NCBI GenBank assembly: GCA_937902115.1
Contig: CALGSR010000179.1
Location: 1-5,793 of the forward strand
Length of the DNA stretch: 5,793 nt
Origin: an uncultured Bacillus sp.
GTDB taxonomy: Bacteria; Bacillota; Bacilli; Bacillales; Cytobacillaceae
Direction: 5' to 3'
The notes beneath the pieces are model-generated. The model had not been told where the DNA came from. It ran no database searches and worked only from the letters and a program-made list of their open reading frames with translations. Position 1 is the stretch's first letter; the number at the start of each line of letters is the position of its first letter. Positions 5,133 to 5,793 of this stretch are shown piece by piece. A program made the translations under genes and the position numbers.

Positions 5133-5740
5133 TTAATGCTTGGAATTCTTCAGAAATCCGATGCACTCGCCAACATGAATCGGACAAGGGCTATGAATGG
5201 AAGGGGCTGTTTCGAATAATCCTTCTTCAAATAATAAGACAACGGTCGAGCCAAATGTGAAATAGGCTATTTCCATTCCTTTTTCTACCTTTTCTCCAAT
5301 ATCATGCATTTAACAAACATTGCACCTATTTTCACAATCGCAATGAACCGGTTATCAAGACTGACCTCTGTAATCGTCCGATAATTCTTTGAAAGCGGAC
5401 TTTTTCCATATCTCAGGCCATATTTATTGACGGGATAGGACGATGAACCTAGTGTCCATTGCTGCGTCACCACCCCACTTACAGGGCTGTGAATACGATG
5501 ATAATTACTGGGACTTAAATAAAAGATGACATAAGTTCCTTTTTTATATTTTTGCGCTTGGGATATTCCGCCCAGCATTTCCGGAATGGAATAGCTTTTC
5601 CCCTTCACCATCATCTCATGATTCATCGTAATGATCCCGATATCCTCTATCACGGCATCAACCGGACTCACAACAGCATCTTTATTATGATCCACTTTTC
5701 GAGCATCCTGCTTCAATTGTCTGACAAAAAATTCATGTAA
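5133..5740 (-). pseudogene. psd: Phosphatidylserine decarboxylase, broken at both ends
   Basis: Psd is a membrane-associated, pyruvoyl-dependent enzyme converting phosphatidylserine to phosphatidylethanolamine. Psd-like coding begins at the right edge with LHEFFVRQLKQDARKV and runs through VSPVDAV (catalytic Asp), YLSPSNYHRIHSP (catalytic His) and KIGAMFV, then hits a stop at 5285-5287. The C-terminal part continues in another frame as MHDIGEKVEKG, AYFTFGSTVVLLFE (the FGST serine that forms the pyruvoyl group, 5244-5255) and ends GFLKNSKH with TAA at 5133-5135. The two frames meet at 5305-5312. Roughly 70 N-terminal residues are missing, and an in-frame TGA (5759-5761) lies upstream in the inverted copy. 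The TTG at 5714-5716 looks like a start but is an internal Leu codon. All catalytic motifs remain, so this is either a recent pseudogene or sequence error. Confidence 0.88.
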
Positions 5741-5778
5741 GGATGCTCGAAAAGTGGATCATAATAAAGATGCTGTTG
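5671..5778. repeat. Perfect 39-bp inverted repeat (fold-back) within psd
   Basis: Positions 5671-5709 and 5740-5778 are exact reverse complements, separated by 30 nt. The left arm is genuine psd coding sequence (minus strand, ARKVDHNKDAV). The right arm is an inverted copy that replaces the expected upstream psd codons. Beyond 5778 the sequence no longer matches. It would form a very stable cruciform or hairpin. No insertion-sequence features accompany it. Confidence 0.95.
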
Positions 5779-5793
5779 AGGAAGCGATTCGCC

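Noticed and set aside
5714..5716. TTG as a genuine start for a short psd
   Set aside because: The same frame continues upstream as LHEFFVRQ, conserved Psd sequence, so this is an internal Leu codon.
5552..5740. Plus-strand open frame antisense to psd
   Set aside because: The minus strand carries recognisable Psd motifs throughout; the plus-strand product is unrecognisable.
5671..5778. Insertion-sequence end or transposon terminal repeat
   Set aside because: The left arm is psd coding sequence, there is no transposase or target duplication, and the copy is simply inverted host sequence.
1..5793. CRISPR, tRNA/rRNA, phage, defence or biosynthetic cluster
   Set aside because: No regularly spaced repeats, RNA gene signatures or unfamiliar genes are seen; all coding regions are known conserved Bacillaceae families.

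Overview
This window is a chromosomal housekeeping segment of a low-GC, endospore-forming Firmicute, most likely a member of the Bacillaceae. The evidence is the AT-rich sequence, the strong Shine-Dalgarno sites, the sporulation checkpoint gene sda, and a gene order matching the Bacillus subtilis yqeG-yqeH-aroE-yqeI-nadD-yqeK-rsfS cluster as I remember it.

Layout: seven minus-strand genes fill positions 6 to 4471. In transcription order they are yqeG (HAD phosphatase), yqeH (circularly permuted GTPase for 30S ribosome assembly), aroE (shikimate dehydrogenase), yhbY/yqeI (CRM-domain ribosome-associated RNA-binding protein), nadD (nicotinate-nucleotide adenylyltransferase), yqeK (HD-domain hydrolase) and rsfS (ribosome silencing factor). 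They are tightly packed, several overlap, and a good sigma-A promoter lies upstream of yqeG. A hairpin with a T-run sits in the only sizeable gap, just before nadD. The cluster joins ribosome assembly and silencing with NAD and aromatic biosynthesis.

The 472-base region 4472-4943 is divergent control DNA. It holds the yqeG promoter, a 15-bp palindrome, about five DnaA boxes (two perfect), an extended -10 promoter for sda, and a hairpin with a perfect 10-bp stem just upstream of the sda ribosome binding site. Plus-strand sda (4944-5090) encodes a 48-residue Sda, which links DNA replication status (DnaA) to inhibition of the sporulation kinases.

Convergent with sda is a broken phosphatidylserine decarboxylase gene (psd, 5133-5740, minus strand). 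It has a frameshift just before its FGST active-site motif. Its 5' part is cut off by a perfect 39-bp inverted copy of psd sequence at the window's right edge. That fold-back structure could be a real rearrangement or an assembly or amplification chimera.

Other oddities are two genes (nadD, aroE) whose best-supported start codon is CTG, and a lost nadD stop that makes a 59-nt overlap with yqeK. I see no phage, CRISPR, defence or secondary-metabolite system. The points worth a second look concern regulation and gene integrity, not a new system.
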